Source: Bacillus renqingensis (GTDB lineage Bacteria; Bacillota; Bacilli; Bacillales; Cytobacillaceae). From it: 64,000 nucleotides of DNA. Below are positions 1 to 8,944 of this stretch, in pieces (position 1 is the first letter of the stretch; each line of letters opens with the position of its first letter). The DNA is taken from NCBI RefSeq assembly GCF_016464375.1, contig NZ_JADDIU010000013.1:1-64000 (forward strand). Reading direction: 5' to 3'. The position numbers and the translations under genes are program-made. The notes beneath the pieces are model-generated. The model had not been told where the DNA came from and did not search any database. It saw nothing but the letters and a program-made list of their open reading frames with translations.

Positions 1-272
1 TGGAACTTCCTAAAGCTTCATCAACCACAACGTAATTGGAAACGGTCAGCGTGATGGTTTGAAAATGATGAAGATGAAACAATGGTTAATCAGCAGCCAA
101 GCTCCTGTGAGGAAACTCTGGAGAAGGTTCAACGACTAGAGAATACGGTCTAAGATGCAAGCTATGGCCTATGGCTATGAATCTCGTAGGGCAGTAAAAC
201 TGTTCGAAGTGCCCAGCTCCATGAAAATCATGGATGAAGATATAGTCTATTCTATAACCGAAAGGTATAGCG
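1..272 (+). ncRNA. group I self-splicing intron, 3' part (5' end outside window)
   Basis: The conserved core elements of group I introns occur in the right order: a Q-like element (AATCAGCAGCC, about 99), an R-like element (GGTTCAACGACTAGA, about 127) and an S element (AAGATATAGTC, about 236). GACTA in R can pair with TAGTC in S to form P7. A hairpin with a GAAA tetraloop (252-270) follows S, as expected for P9. The 5' splice site and the P1-P2 region lie left of the window. The 3' splice site should be a G shortly after 270. The host gene is unknown: two short reading frames continue to stops at 321-323 and 335-337, and neither tail was recognised. No homing endonuclease is seen in this part. 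Confidence 0.72.
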
Positions 273-336
273 GCAAAGCAAGCCAACCAACAACCACAAG
301 GAGTTCTACAACTTCTTCGTTAATTTTAGATTTTTA

Positions 337-370
337 AAAATGGCTCTAGATGAATTTCTTGAGCCATTTT
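337..370 (+). terminator. hairpin after the intron/3' exon
   Basis: A perfect 10-bp stem AAAATGGCTC (337-346) / GAGCCATTTT (361-370) begins right at the TAA that closes the longer exon-2 frame. The T-rich end of the stem suits a rho-independent terminator, although no long T run follows. Confidence 0.6.
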
Positions 371-421
371 CTACATAGTTTCATGTATCCTAATAATTGA
401 ATATTTAAGGAGGTGATGCAT

Positions 422-571
422 ATGGCAGTTAAACACATACCGACTGGAATCGTGCATAGTGGAGTCAGAGGCGGAAAAACTGGTTGTGGAACTAACACAA
501 ATGACAATGCTAGCCACTGGGTAAATACTAGTTCCAAAATAACCTGTGAAAAAAATGGTTGCAAGAACTAA
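422..571 (+). CDS. small Cys/His-containing protein of unknown function (49 aa)
   Basis: This ORF has an excellent ribosome site (AAGGAGGTGATG just before ATG 422) and ends at TAA 569-571. The product carries an early His, a TGCG motif near residue 21 and a C-terminal TCEKNGC motif with a Trp between them. That spacing resembles very small zinc-ribbon-like proteins, which is an inference from Cys/His placement only. It sits alone between two hairpins, beside intron and radC debris, so it may belong to a mobile element. No function can be assigned. Confidence 0.6.
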   Translation: MAVKHIPTGIVHSGVRGGKTGCGTNTNDNASHWVNTSSKITCEKNGCKN

Positions 572-724
572 TTGGGTAAATTAAAATTCCACCAAGTGAT
601 AGATGGGGACGTGGATGAGGCTCTAGTTTTCACAGGGTCCCTTTTTCACATAGAAGAGGAACAAAATGAACTATGAGTATATATTATAACCTTGAACATA
701 CATGTACGTGATGTTCATCAAATT

Positions 725-757
725 GGGGCTTCTCTCTTCGGAGGGAAGTCCTTTTTC
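725..757 (+). terminator. rho-independent terminator with TTCG loop
   Basis: An 11-bp stem (726-736 with 741-751, including G-T pairs) closes on a TTCG tetraloop and is followed by CTTTTT. It separates the 49-residue ORF from the radC remnant. Confidence 0.8.
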
Positions 758-780
758 TATTTTGGAGGAGGAATTTAATC

Positions 781-1029
781 ATGAAAAATCAATCAGCAAA
801 ACGTGTGGACATTGTTAGCCCAAGGCTTGTAAAGGAATCAAGCATCCTATACAAAAATAGCTACCTACGAAGCCCAGAAGATGGTTTTATCAATTGCTAA
901 AGCAGTTCTTAGGAGATGCAGAAAGGGTTTGTTTGGACACAAAGAATTAGCCAACTGCCATCAACACCTGCCACATTGGAAACCCTAAACGCAAACATAG
1001 TACATCCAAGGGAGTGCTTCAACAATGCT
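781..1029 (+). pseudogene. radC-like (JAB/MPN domain) gene remnant
   Basis: A good ribosome site (GGAGGAGGAA) precedes ATG 781, and the first 39 codons match the start of accessory RadC proteins (RVDIVSPRLVKESS, then YLRSPEDG). The frame stops at 898-900. Further matches continue in other frames: FLGDAER, then CLDTKN, an in-frame TAG, PTAINTCHIG, and after a frame change NANIVHPRECF. The stretch around the catalytic segment between GDAER and CLDTKN is deleted. This is a gene with at least one deletion, one stop and frameshifts. RadC homologues of this kind are common on prophages and integrative elements, which fits the neighbouring intron. Confidence 0.8.
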
Positions 1030-1055
1030 TTTTTATATAATAAAAAAACATTGTT
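1021..1055. terminator. AT-rich inverted repeat, possible bidirectional terminator
   Basis: AACAATG (1021-1027) and CATTGTT (1049-1055) flank matching T-rich and A-rich tracts, giving a long weak stem between the radC remnant and the sugar operon. Confidence 0.45.
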
Positions 1056-1177
1056 TGGTTAATCATGAAAATGCTGCAAAATTTTGCTGACCAACTTTTT
1101 ACTACATTTAATATGGTAAAAGTAAGTGTTTTCATTAAAATGCTTACTATGTATTATTAAAGACAGGAAGGATAGTG

Positions 1178-3097
1178 ATGGATGTGTTAGATAATCGCGA
1201 ATATGAAATTGTTGATATTCTGCTAGAAAATCCACAACAAACTATTTCCCAAATAGCTAAGAAAATGAATTTGTCAAATAAGACAATTTCTAAATCATTA
1301 AATATTATTGAAGATTTTTTTAAAGGAAGTGATATCCAACTCATCCGTAAACCTAAGATTGGTATTTCGATTATTGGTGATCGGGAGACGATTCACCATT
1401 TAATCAATGAACCAGTAAATAAACAATTACCAAAAACAAAGGTTGAGCGAATTCAGTTTCTATGTTTTGAAATCTTAAAAAATACCAGCTACTTTACTTT
1501 ACAACAGTTATCTGATGCTTTATTTGTTAGTAGGACTACTTTAGATAAAGATATGATAAAGGTTAACGAAATTTTTGATCAGTTTCATGCAACGATCGAG
1601 AAGATACCTGGTAAAGGTTCATTTTTAAACATCATGGAATATGAGCGGAGACGTCTTGCAATGGATTTAATCCATTATTTCTGGGGACAAAATTGGCAAG
1701 TGATAAAACATGGGGATCATTACATCCACATGATTGAAGGTGTTCCTGATTTTGCACAGGAATTTATCAATGTATCTATGCTAAAAGTAATTAACGATAT
1801 CGTTCAAAAATATATACAAACAGAAAAAATTAAAATTAGTGATTTAGGGTATCAATCTTTAATCTTACACATTTTGATTGCTATTGAACGAATCAAAAGC
1901 GATCAGTTATTGCAACAAGACGATATTCAGTTGTTGCAAAGTTATGGAAATCTAGAAGATATTACACCGCTCATACAAAAAATTGAGAAGGCTTTCGGTA
2001 TTAAACTATCTAAGTTAGAAATTCAATATATTGCAGTGCACATAAGAATGAGTGCGTATGGGATGGAAAAAGTAGAAGAGTCTTCAATAAAAGATATTGA
2101 TATTCAATCTTTAATCTTAAAATCGAACACTTCTTTAGATGGACATATGTTGACAGGATTGGTTCGACATTTAAAAGTAGCGATTGAGCGAATTCAAAAT
2201 AAATTACCTGTAAGTAATCCATATACGCAAGATATCAAAAGAAGCTTTCCTTTATCCTTTGATGAAGCTATCGGAATAAAGAAAAGTATTGAAGAGTTTT
2301 ATCAAATTAGTATTCCTGAAGATGAAGTCGCTTACATCGCTGTTCATATTCAAGCACAAAGGGAGCAACTAAAGTTATCTAAAGACTCTAAATTGAAAGT
2401 GTTACTCGTGTGTAGCAGCGGAAAAGGAACTTCGCAGTTACTAGCTGCTAGATTACGCCGATCTTTTCCCGATCTAAAAGTTAATCGAATTTTATCTGTT
2501 CAAGAATTTTGGAACACAGAAATTGTAGAGGATTTAGTTTTATCGACAGTAAGTATCACTCTGACCGAACATCCTTTAATTTTGGTGTCTCCAATTCTTG
2601 ATCAAAGTGACAGTGAAAAAATTCAAAATTTCTTATCAACCCATAGAAAAATTCAAGTTGTACGTAACGTTGAATTTAGTCATCTAATACATCCTGAATT
2701 AATTTTTCTTGATATATGTCTCTCTACTAAAGAAGAAGTAATTAATTATATTGGAAATCATTTAATTTTGACTAATTATGGAATAAGTGGAATTAGTGAA
2801 AGTGCAATTGAACGAGAAAAATTATCTACTACATCATTTGGAAAATATGCTACACCGCATGCTAAACCAATATTTGTGAAAAAATCTGCAATAGCGTTCA
2901 TGCGATTGAAAAATGAGATTCCTTGGGGAGATCAAAATATTCGATTTGTGTTTTTCTTATGTGTGAATAATGAAACCCCAGAAGAATTAGAAAAAATTTT
3001 TGATTCTTTATTGGAGATTATCGATGAAAATAAACGAAATATCCTTCAAAAAGGAAATCTCCCGGATATCATTCATTATTTGAAAGAAGGAATATAG
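1178..3097 (+). CDS. PRD/EIIB/EIIA-containing BglG-type PTS regulator
   Basis: A 639-residue transcriptional activator or antiterminator of the MtlR/LicR/BglG type. Two N-terminal helix-turn-helix segments (about 18-40 and 105-125) are followed by two PTS regulation domains with conserved His (about 190-290 and 310-400), a GatB-like EIIB domain whose phosphorylatable Cys is Cys412 in a CSSGKGTS loop, and a fructose-type EIIA domain with His561 in ATPHAKP. ATG 1178 is preferred over GTG 1175 because AGGAAG lies 7 nt upstream. The next gene follows with no gap, so it is the first gene of the operon and presumably activates it according to the phosphorylation state of the PTS below. An inverted repeat AGTAAG/CTTACT at 1121-1148 may be its operator. 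Codon and base composition are more AT-rich than the flagellar region. Confidence 0.9.
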   Translation: MDVLDNREYEIVDILLENPQQTISQIAKKMNLSNKTISKSLNIIEDFFKGSDIQLIRKPKIGISIIGDRETIHHLINEPVNKQLPKTKVERIQFLCFEILKNTSYFTLQQLSDALFVSRTTLDKDMIKVNEIFDQFHATIEKIPGKGSFLNIMEYERRRLAMDLIHYFWGQNWQVIKHGDHYIHMIEGVPDFAQEFINVSMLKVINDIVQKYIQTEKIKISDLGYQSLILHILIAIERIKSDQLLQQDDIQLLQSYGNLEDITPLIQKIEKAFGIKLSKLEIQYIAVHIRMSAYGMEKVEESSIKDIDIQSLILKSNTSLDGHMLTGLVRHLKVAIERIQNKLPVSNPYTQDIKRSFPLSFDEAIGIKKSIEEFYQISIPEDEVAYIAVHIQAQREQLKLSKDSKLKVLLVCSSGKGTSQLLAARLRRSFPDLKVNRILSVQEFWNTEIVEDLVLSTVSITLTEHPLILVSPILDQSDSEKIQNFLSTHRKIQVVRNVEFSHLIHPELIFLDICLSTKEEVINYIGNHLILTNYGISGISESAIEREKLSTTSFGKYATPHAKPIFVKKSAIAFMRLKNEIPWGDQNIRFVFFLCVNNETPEELEKIFDSLLEIIDENKRNILQKGNLPDIIHYLKEGI

Positions 3098-3544
3098 ATG
3101 AAAGTTTTAGAAGTTTTTAACCCTAACAGGGTTTTATTAAACCTAGAAGCTTCTTCTAGAGACGAAGTTATTAAAATCTTGGCTGATTTACTTTATTCAG
3201 AAAAAGTCATAACTAATACAGAGGATTATGTTGAATCAGTTTTAGAACGAGAAGTTCATTCTACAACGGGTGTTGGTAATGGAATTGCTATCCCCCATGG
3301 GAAAAGTACCACAGTAAAAGAACCTGCAATTGCATTTGCGAAATTGTCCCATCCCGTTGAATGGGCTTCCCTGGATGATCAACCAGTAAATATTGTCGTA
3401 ATGCTTGCCATTCCAGATAGTGAAAAAGGAACTACACACTTGTCATTATTATCTGAAATAGCTGTGAAATTAATGGAAGATGATTTAGTAGAAAGCCTAG
3501 AAAATGCCACTAATGTAAACGAAGTTGTCAAGTTATTGTCATAA
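3098..3544 (+). CDS. PTS fructose-family EIIA component
   Basis: A 148-residue cytoplasmic phosphotransfer protein of the PTS_EIIA_2 (fructose/mannitol) type. The phosphorylated residue is His67 in the GIAIPHGKS motif, the hallmark of this family. The ATG begins directly after the stop of the regulator, so translation is probably coupled. It would accept phosphate from HPr and pass it to the separate EIIB encoded downstream. In Escherichia coli MngA the EIIA, EIIB and EIIC parts are fused; here they are three proteins. Confidence 0.92.
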   Translation: MKVLEVFNPNRVLLNLEASSRDEVIKILADLLYSEKVITNTEDYVESVLEREVHSTTGVGNGIAIPHGKSTTVKEPAIAFAKLSHPVEWASLDDQPVNIVVMLAIPDSEKGTTHLSLLSEIAVKLMEDDLVESLENATNVNEVVKLLS

Positions 3545-3571
3545 TTATTTAACTATTAGGAGGAATTTAAA

Positions 3572-3892
3572 ATGAAACGAAAAATTATTGCTGTTACTGC
3601 ATGTGCTACAGGAATTGCCCATACTTTTATGGCTGCACAAGCCTTGAAGAAAGAAGCGCAAAAGAAAGGATATCTAATTAAGGTAGAAACTCAAGGGGCA
3701 ACCGGTGTCGAAAATGAATTAACAGAAAAAGATTGTCAAATTGCGGAAGTCGTAATTTTTGCTGTAGATACAAAAGTTCGTAACGAAGAACGTTTTTCAA
3801 ATAAGAAAGTCTTGAAAGTTCCTGTTGCAGCTCCAATTAAAAATGCGGAAAAGGTTATCGAAGAAGCATTGGCCTTAGTAGATAACGATTAA
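3572..3892 (+). CDS. PTS fructose-family EIIB component
   Basis: A 106-residue EIIB of the fructose type. The phosphorylated cysteine is Cys11 in TACATGIAHT, a typical fructose-family EIIB signature. A GGAGG ribosome site (AGGAGGAATTTAAA) precedes ATG 3572. It lies between EIIA and EIIC in one transcription unit. Sugar specificity cannot be read from EIIB; it is inferred from the alpha-mannosidase two genes on. Confidence 0.93.
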   Translation: MKRKIIAVTACATGIAHTFMAAQALKKEAQKKGYLIKVETQGATGVENELTEKDCQIAEVVIFAVDTKVRNEERFSNKKVLKVPVAAPIKNAEKVIEEALALVDND

Positions 3893-3907
3893 TTAGGAGG
3901 AAGTAAA

Positions 3908-5011
3908 ATGAAAAAAGTCTTATCTGATGTTAAAAACCATGTTTTAACAGGAATTAGTTATATGATCCCACTAGTTATTGCTGGTGCAGTAATTATGGCT
4001 ATTTCTCGTGTGGGTGGTTCATTTTATGGAATCACTGACATTTGGGATGAAAAGTATGCTGAAAGTGCAAATGCCTTAATCCGTCTATTGCATAGTATTG
4101 ATGGATTTGGTGGAACAGCTTTGGGTCTGATGTTCCCAGTAATTTCAGCGTTTATTGCTTATTCTGTTGTTGATAAATTAGGTATTGCACCTGGTTTAGT
4201 TGGCGGTATGTTAATTAAAGACATTAATGCTGGATTTTTAGGTGCAATTGCTTCAGGGCTAATCGCTGGATACATCTGCTTATGGATTAAAAATCATGTA
4301 AAATTACCAAAATCTATGTCTTCAGTGGTGCCTGTCTTCTTAGTCCCTGTAATCGGTACCCTTGCTACAGTACTAATAATTAACTATATTATTGGAATAC
4401 CTTTTGCATCCTTAAATGTTGGACTTGAAACTTGGTTAAATGGTTTAAGTGGTGGTAATCAAATCATTATGGCTGCAATTGTTGGGGCAATGGTTGGTTT
4501 CGATCTAGGCGGTCCTGTAAACAAAGCAGCAGTAACAACTGCAATGGCATTGTTAACTAGTCAAGTATATGCACCAAATACAGCAGCACAAGTGGCAATT
4601 ATTATTCCTCCAATTGGCCTAGGTTTAGCAACTGTTTTTGCAAAACATAAATATAATACTGAGTTACGTGAAGCTGGTAAATCAGCAATCATTATGGGAT
4701 TAGTAGGTGTTAGTGAAGGTGCAATCCCTTTTGCGGTAGAAAGTCCCTTAAAGGTTATTCCATCTACAGTAATTGGTTCAGCAATTGGTTCTGCAATAGC
4801 AGTAGGTTTGGGTGCTGTTAACCAAGCTCCAATTAGTGGTTTTTATGGATGGTTTACGGTTGAAAAATGGCCGGTTTACGTCTTATCTATTTCAATAGGT
4901 GCTTTGTTTGTAGCGATCTCTAGTATGTTACTTCGTAATAAAGACGCTGGGAAAGAAGTAGAAGCTGACGAGGTAGATTATAGTTTTGATGAAGCTGAGT
5001 GGGAAAGCTAA
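3908..5011 (+). CDS. PTS fructose-family EIIC permease
   Basis: A 367-residue integral membrane sugar permease with about nine or ten hydrophobic segments and the Gly-rich GFDLGGPVNKAA motif typical of fructose-type EIIC domains. Ribosome site AGGAGGAAG precedes ATG 3908. The TAA stop at 5009-5011 shares its last base with the ATG of the mannosidase gene. With the preceding EIIA and EIIB it forms a complete PTS. The likely substrate is an alpha-mannosyl compound such as 2-O-alpha-mannosyl-D-glycerate, because the same combination of fructose-type PTS and GH38 enzyme makes up the mng system. That assignment is by analogy. Confidence 0.9.
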   Translation: MKKVLSDVKNHVLTGISYMIPLVIAGAVIMAISRVGGSFYGITDIWDEKYAESANALIRLLHSIDGFGGTALGLMFPVISAFIAYSVVDKLGIAPGLVGGMLIKDINAGFLGAIASGLIAGYICLWIKNHVKLPKSMSSVVPVFLVPVIGTLATVLIINYIIGIPFASLNVGLETWLNGLSGGNQIIMAAIVGAMVGFDLGGPVNKAAVTTAMALLTSQVYAPNTAAQVAIIIPPIGLGLATVFAKHKYNTELREAGKSAIIMGLVGVSEGAIPFAVESPLKVIPSTVIGSAIGSAIAVGLGAVNQAPISGFYGWFTVEKWPVYVLSISIGALFVAISSMLLRNKDAGKEVEADEVDYSFDEAEWES

Positions 5012-7605
5012 TGAGTAAAGTGCATATTGTGAATCACACTCATTGGGATAGAGAATGGTATTTTACATCAATGGATGCTTTGGTCTTAAGTGACCAACTG
5101 TTCACTGATGCCTTAGATGAGTTAAAAAAGAAGCCAGAAGCAAGTTTTGTTTTGGATGGTCAGTTATCAATTTTGGATGATTACGTAGCTCTTTATCCTG
5201 AAAGGGTAGCATTAATTAAAGAATTGGTGACCAATGAACAGCTTTTTATTGGCCCGTGGTACACTCAGTCAGATGCTTGTTTTACTTCAGGAGAATCAAT
5301 TTTACGAAATGCAATGATAGGTATTTTTGAAAGTAAAAAATATGGAAAATCAATGCGTCTTGGATATTTGCCGGATACTTTTGGATTTAATGCACAATTA
5401 CCAGTTATTTTAAATGAAGCTGGTATGGATAATGTGATTATGTGGCGTGGTTTACATTTAAATAAACACGTAAAATCACCATATTTTAAATGGGTAGGTT
5501 TAGGTGGGAAAAATACAGTTTACGCATTAAATTTACCTCAAGGATATGGAACAGGAATGTTGCTAGAGCCGTCTGTTGACTATGTCTATGGCCGTCTTGA
5601 TCCAGCAGTTGATTTTATTAAACAATACACCGATGGTGATATTTTAATTCCATCAGGTAACGATCAATTAGCAATCATCCACGACTTTTCAGAAAAAGTG
5701 GATAAAATCAACGAATTAGGTAAATATGATTACGTTGTCAGTACTTATCAAAGGTTTTTAAAGAATATAAAAAATACTGATTTAGAAGAATATCAAGGTG
5801 AATTTCGTGAACCAGTTTTAGCTAGAGTGCATAAAACAATTGGTTCTGTAAGAATGGATTTGAAAAAGGCTGCTTTTCACGTAGAAGATAAATTAGTTTA
5901 TCGGATTGAACCATTAATGGTTATTGCGAAAAAACTTGGTATTCATTTAAGTAATCGCTTATTAATTTTAGCTTGGAAAAAGTTGCTAGAATCTCAGGCA
6001 CATGATAGCTTAGCAGGTTGTGTTTCTGATACTGTGGCGGATGATATTCGTCATAGACTAAAGGAAGCCAATGAAATTTGCGACAGTATTGAAAACACCA
6101 TTATGAAGCAACTAAGTGATCATTTGGATTTAACAAGTTATGAGATACTAGTGGTAAATCCTTCAAGTAATCATTTTGATGGTACGAAAACTGTTACTAT
6201 CTTATCTGCTAAACCAAATGTGGTTTTTGAAAAGGTTGAATCACGTGTAGTTTCTTCTGAATACGTGAAAAGTCGTGAAAATATTTTAGAAGAGACTCCT
6301 GCTGGAAATCGGTACATTACTGAAGCCGGTTATTATATTTTAACAGTAGAAGTCAAATGTGAGTTGCCAGGGCTGGGATACCGTGTATTTAGTTTTAAGG
6401 AAAGCGATAAAGAACCACAAATAATCTCAGATTATAATAATGAAATTACTGGTGGTAAAGTCTCTATTCAATTTGATGGAGAAAAGGTAAATATCAAAGA
6501 TGGTGATATTACTATTCATGATTTTATTCGATTAATTGATGAGGGAAATGAAGGTGATACGTATGATTTTTCACCACAAAAAGGAACATCTCCGATAACG
6601 CTCAGTTTCAATAGATGTGTCTGTGAGCGAGATAATGAAGAACAACGAATGATTTTGAATGGTCAAGTATCCCTACCGTATACGTTGGAGGAGCGTTTAA
6701 ACAACAAATATAATCAATTGTTCGAATACAAATTAACTTTAGCAATTTCAGCAAACGATGAAATCAGAGGTAAAGTGGAGTTTGTTAATACAATTTTAAA
6801 CCATCGCATGCGTTTACAGCTAGCAACTTCTGAAACGATTAAGTCTGCAAAAGCTGGTGTACCTTATGGATTTATTGAAAGGAAAAATCAAGACTTAGAC
6901 AATTGGCAAGATGTCTATTCTGAAATGCCTGTTAACGTAGAACCATTTGAAAAAGTACTGTCTGTTCGTGATCTACAAGGAAGTTTAAATATTTTTACTA
7001 GAGATAGTCGAGAATATGAATATTCAAAAAACAACGTATGGATTACTTTATTAGCCACCACTGATAGTTTAGGAAAACCAAACTTAGCTTATCGACCTGG
7101 ACGGGCTTCAGGTGATACTACTAAAAAAGGCCATGTCATGATGGCCACACCTGCTGCTCAATTGAAAAATCATCAAATATCCTTTGAATTTGTTGTGAGA
7201 TTCGATTCACCAGATATTGATGAAGACACTCTTAGTTGGTGGAAGGATAGGTATTTACAACCAAGCATCTCATACCAAAAACAGGACTTGAATTACTTCG
7301 TTCATCGTATTGATAATAAAATACAACAATTTACTACCGCACTTAAGACAACAGATAAAGAATTTAAATTATTAGATTTCAGAGATCATCCTTGTCACGT
7401 AGCAAGTATTTACAATTCTTATTATCAGACTGATGCTTTTGTTATTCGCATTGAAAATCCAACGAATCAAGAAGTAAGATTACCTCTTGATAAATTATTT
7501 GATGGGTATCGTTACGAGCGAATAAACGCTTTGGAAGAACCGATTGCAATGACAGATACTATTTCAGAGTATAGTGTTTTAACGTTTTTATTAAAACAGA
7601 ATTAA
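5011..7605 (+). CDS. mngB: GH38 alpha-mannosidase (MngB-like)
   Basis: An 864-residue cytoplasmic glycoside hydrolase family 38 enzyme that would cleave the alpha-mannosyl bond of the phosphorylated substrate delivered by the PTS. The N-terminal HTHWDREW motif supplies zinc ligands (His11, Asp13). Asp122 in PDTFGFN corresponds to the catalytic nucleophile, and His331 in SQAHDS to another metal ligand. A C-terminal beta-rich region follows, as usual in the family. An in-frame GTG exists at 4999, but ATG 5011 overlaps the EIIC stop by one base and starts directly before the conserved motif, so it is preferred. A strong terminator follows the gene. Confidence 0.88.
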   Translation: MSKVHIVNHTHWDREWYFTSMDALVLSDQLFTDALDELKKKPEASFVLDGQLSILDDYVALYPERVALIKELVTNEQLFIGPWYTQSDACFTSGESILRNAMIGIFESKKYGKSMRLGYLPDTFGFNAQLPVILNEAGMDNVIMWRGLHLNKHVKSPYFKWVGLGGKNTVYALNLPQGYGTGMLLEPSVDYVYGRLDPAVDFIKQYTDGDILIPSGNDQLAIIHDFSEKVDKINELGKYDYVVSTYQRFLKNIKNTDLEEYQGEFREPVLARVHKTIGSVRMDLKKAAFHVEDKLVYRIEPLMVIAKKLGIHLSNRLLILAWKKLLESQAHDSLAGCVSDTVADDIRHRLKEANEICDSIENTIMKQLSDHLDLTSYEILVVNPSSNHFDGTKTVTILSAKPNVVFEKVESRVVSSEYVKSRENILEETPAGNRYITEAGYYILTVEVKCELPGLGYRVFSFKESDKEPQIISDYNNEITGGKVSIQFDGEKVNIKDGDITIHDFIRLIDEGNEGDTYDFSPQKGTSPITLSFNRCVCERDNEEQRMILNGQVSLPYTLEERLNNKYNQLFEYKLTLAISANDEIRGKVEFVNTILNHRMRLQLATSETIKSAKAGVPYGFIERKNQDLDNWQDVYSEMPVNVEPFEKVLSVRDLQGSLNIFTRDSREYEYSKNNVWITLLATTDSLGKPNLAYRPGRASGDTTKKGHVMMATPAAQLKNHQISFEFVVRFDSPDIDEDTLSWWKDRYLQPSISYQKQDLNYFVHRIDNKIQQFTTALKTTDKEFKLLDFRDHPCHVASIYNSYYQTDAFVIRIENPTNQEVRLPLDKLFDGYRYERINALEEPIAMTDTISEYSVLTFLLKQN

Positions 7606-7608
7606 GTA

Positions 7609-7642
7609 AAAACTGAGGGGCTTTTGTTCCTCAGTTTTTTTA
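7609..7642 (+). terminator. terminator after the mannosidase gene
   Basis: Stem AAAACTGAGG (7609-7618) / CCTCAGTTTT (7629-7638) is followed by a run of T. The MFS gene starts 14 bases further on with its own ribosome site, so it receives only read-through or has a promoter not seen here. Confidence 0.85.
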
Positions 7643-7655
7643 GAGAGGAACAATT

Positions 7656-8891
7656 ATGAAAAAACTATCACAAAAAATTGGTATAGCAGAAGAACTGATT
7701 TATGGTTATTTTGGTTTAATTTTATTTATGTTTGGTGCAACGATAGAGTCAAGCTGGTTTTCATCATTTTTAATGGGGCAAGGAATAGATGTCAGTAAAG
7801 TATCGTTGTCATTTACATTATACGGAGTAGTGGTCGCTCTCTTTTCATGGATTACCAGTTTTCTAGTTAATCGCTATTCAGCAAAAAAAATTATGGCTTC
7901 TGGTTTAGTATTATTGTTAATTACCACTATACTATTAGTAATTAGTATATCAATAAATAGTACATTACTAACCATGTTTGCTTACGCCTTACGTGGAACG
8001 GCGTACCCATTATTTGCTTATTCATTTCTAGTTTTAGTTACGTTACAAACTGATACTGTTAAATTAGGCCGAGCCACGTCTTGGTTTTGGTTAAGTTTTA
8101 ACTTAGGTATGACAATTATTGGACCAGCTCTTTCAGTACAATTATTGAAGCTATTTTCTGCAATCCAAGTTCTGATAATTGGTAGTACATTAGCTTCTGT
8201 TGGTGGATGTCTAACTATTTTGTTTTGTAAAGAATATATAAAACGAGTGGACACAACAATCTTTAATGAAATGAAGTCAGGCATACATATAATGATAGAG
8301 TATCCACGTCTATTTGTTGGAATGATTGTTAAAACCATTAACAACATTGGACAATTTGGATTTGTGATTATGATGCCAATCTTCTTAATACAGAATGGTT
8401 ATTCATTGGTAGAATGGAGTACGATTTGGTCTATAAGTTATATTGTAAACTCATTCGCAGGTGTATTGTTTGGAATTCTTGGGGATAACATTGGTTGGCG
8501 CAAAGTTGTAGTTTACTTTTCAGGCACATTAACGGGACTATCTTGCCTGCTAATCTATGTAGTGGTGAACTTTTTTCCTAGCAACTATTTCTTATTATTA
8601 GGTGCCTTTATGGTCTTTGCGGTGGGAATTGCTGCATTTGGTCCTTTATCTGCATTAATTCCAGCAATTGTGCCAGAAAAAAAACCCACTGCTGTTTCGG
8701 TTCTGAATCTTGGCTCAGGGTTAAGTAACTTTATTGGTCCATTTTTAGTTACTTTAATTTTTCAATATTATGGTGGGAATCTTGTGTTATTCATTTTTGC
8801 AGGTTTATACTTTATTTCAAGCGGATTATCAACATTACTAAAAATTCACAAAAATCCTTCTAAAAGTTATGAACTGAGTATCGAACATTAA
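7656..8891 (+). CDS. major facilitator superfamily transporter
   Basis: A 411-residue carrier with about 12 predicted membrane segments in two halves of six. A basic loop with a DNIGWRKV-type motif lies between segments in the second half, as in MFS proteins. GAGAGGAAC precedes ATG 7656. It lies just after the terminator of the sugar operon and has the same AT-rich composition, so it probably travelled with that operon and may import or export a related sugar. The substrate is not evident from the sequence. Confidence 0.75.
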   Translation: MKKLSQKIGIAEELIYGYFGLILFMFGATIESSWFSSFLMGQGIDVSKVSLSFTLYGVVVALFSWITSFLVNRYSAKKIMASGLVLLLITTILLVISISINSTLLTMFAYALRGTAYPLFAYSFLVLVTLQTDTVKLGRATSWFWLSFNLGMTIIGPALSVQLLKLFSAIQVLIIGSTLASVGGCLTILFCKEYIKRVDTTIFNEMKSGIHIMIEYPRLFVGMIVKTINNIGQFGFVIMMPIFLIQNGYSLVEWSTIWSISYIVNSFAGVLFGILGDNIGWRKVVVYFSGTLTGLSCLLIYVVVNFFPSNYFLLLGAFMVFAVGIAAFGPLSALIPAIVPEKKPTAVSVLNLGSGLSNFIGPFLVTLIFQYYGGNLVLFIFAGLYFISSGLSTLLKIHKNPSKSYELSIEH

Positions 8892-8944
8892 AATTACCTC
8901 GTGTGCAAACACAAGATTTCGAAGTCAATTTTCAATGTTGGATA

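Noticed and set aside
693-717. Inverted repeat TGAACAT...ATGTTCA considered as a LexA (SOS) box
   Set aside because: Bacillus LexA sites have GAAC and GTTC four bases apart; here the gap is 15 bases. It may be a chance hairpin.
1120-1150. Possible CcpA cre site before the PTS regulator
   Set aside because: The best alignment lacks the central CG and has further mismatches. Only the AGTAAG/CTTACT inverted repeat is worth noting.
4999-5013. GTG 4999 as start of the alpha-mannosidase
   Set aside because: It would overlap EIIC by 13 bases and place extra residues before the conserved N-terminus; ATG 5011 is better placed.
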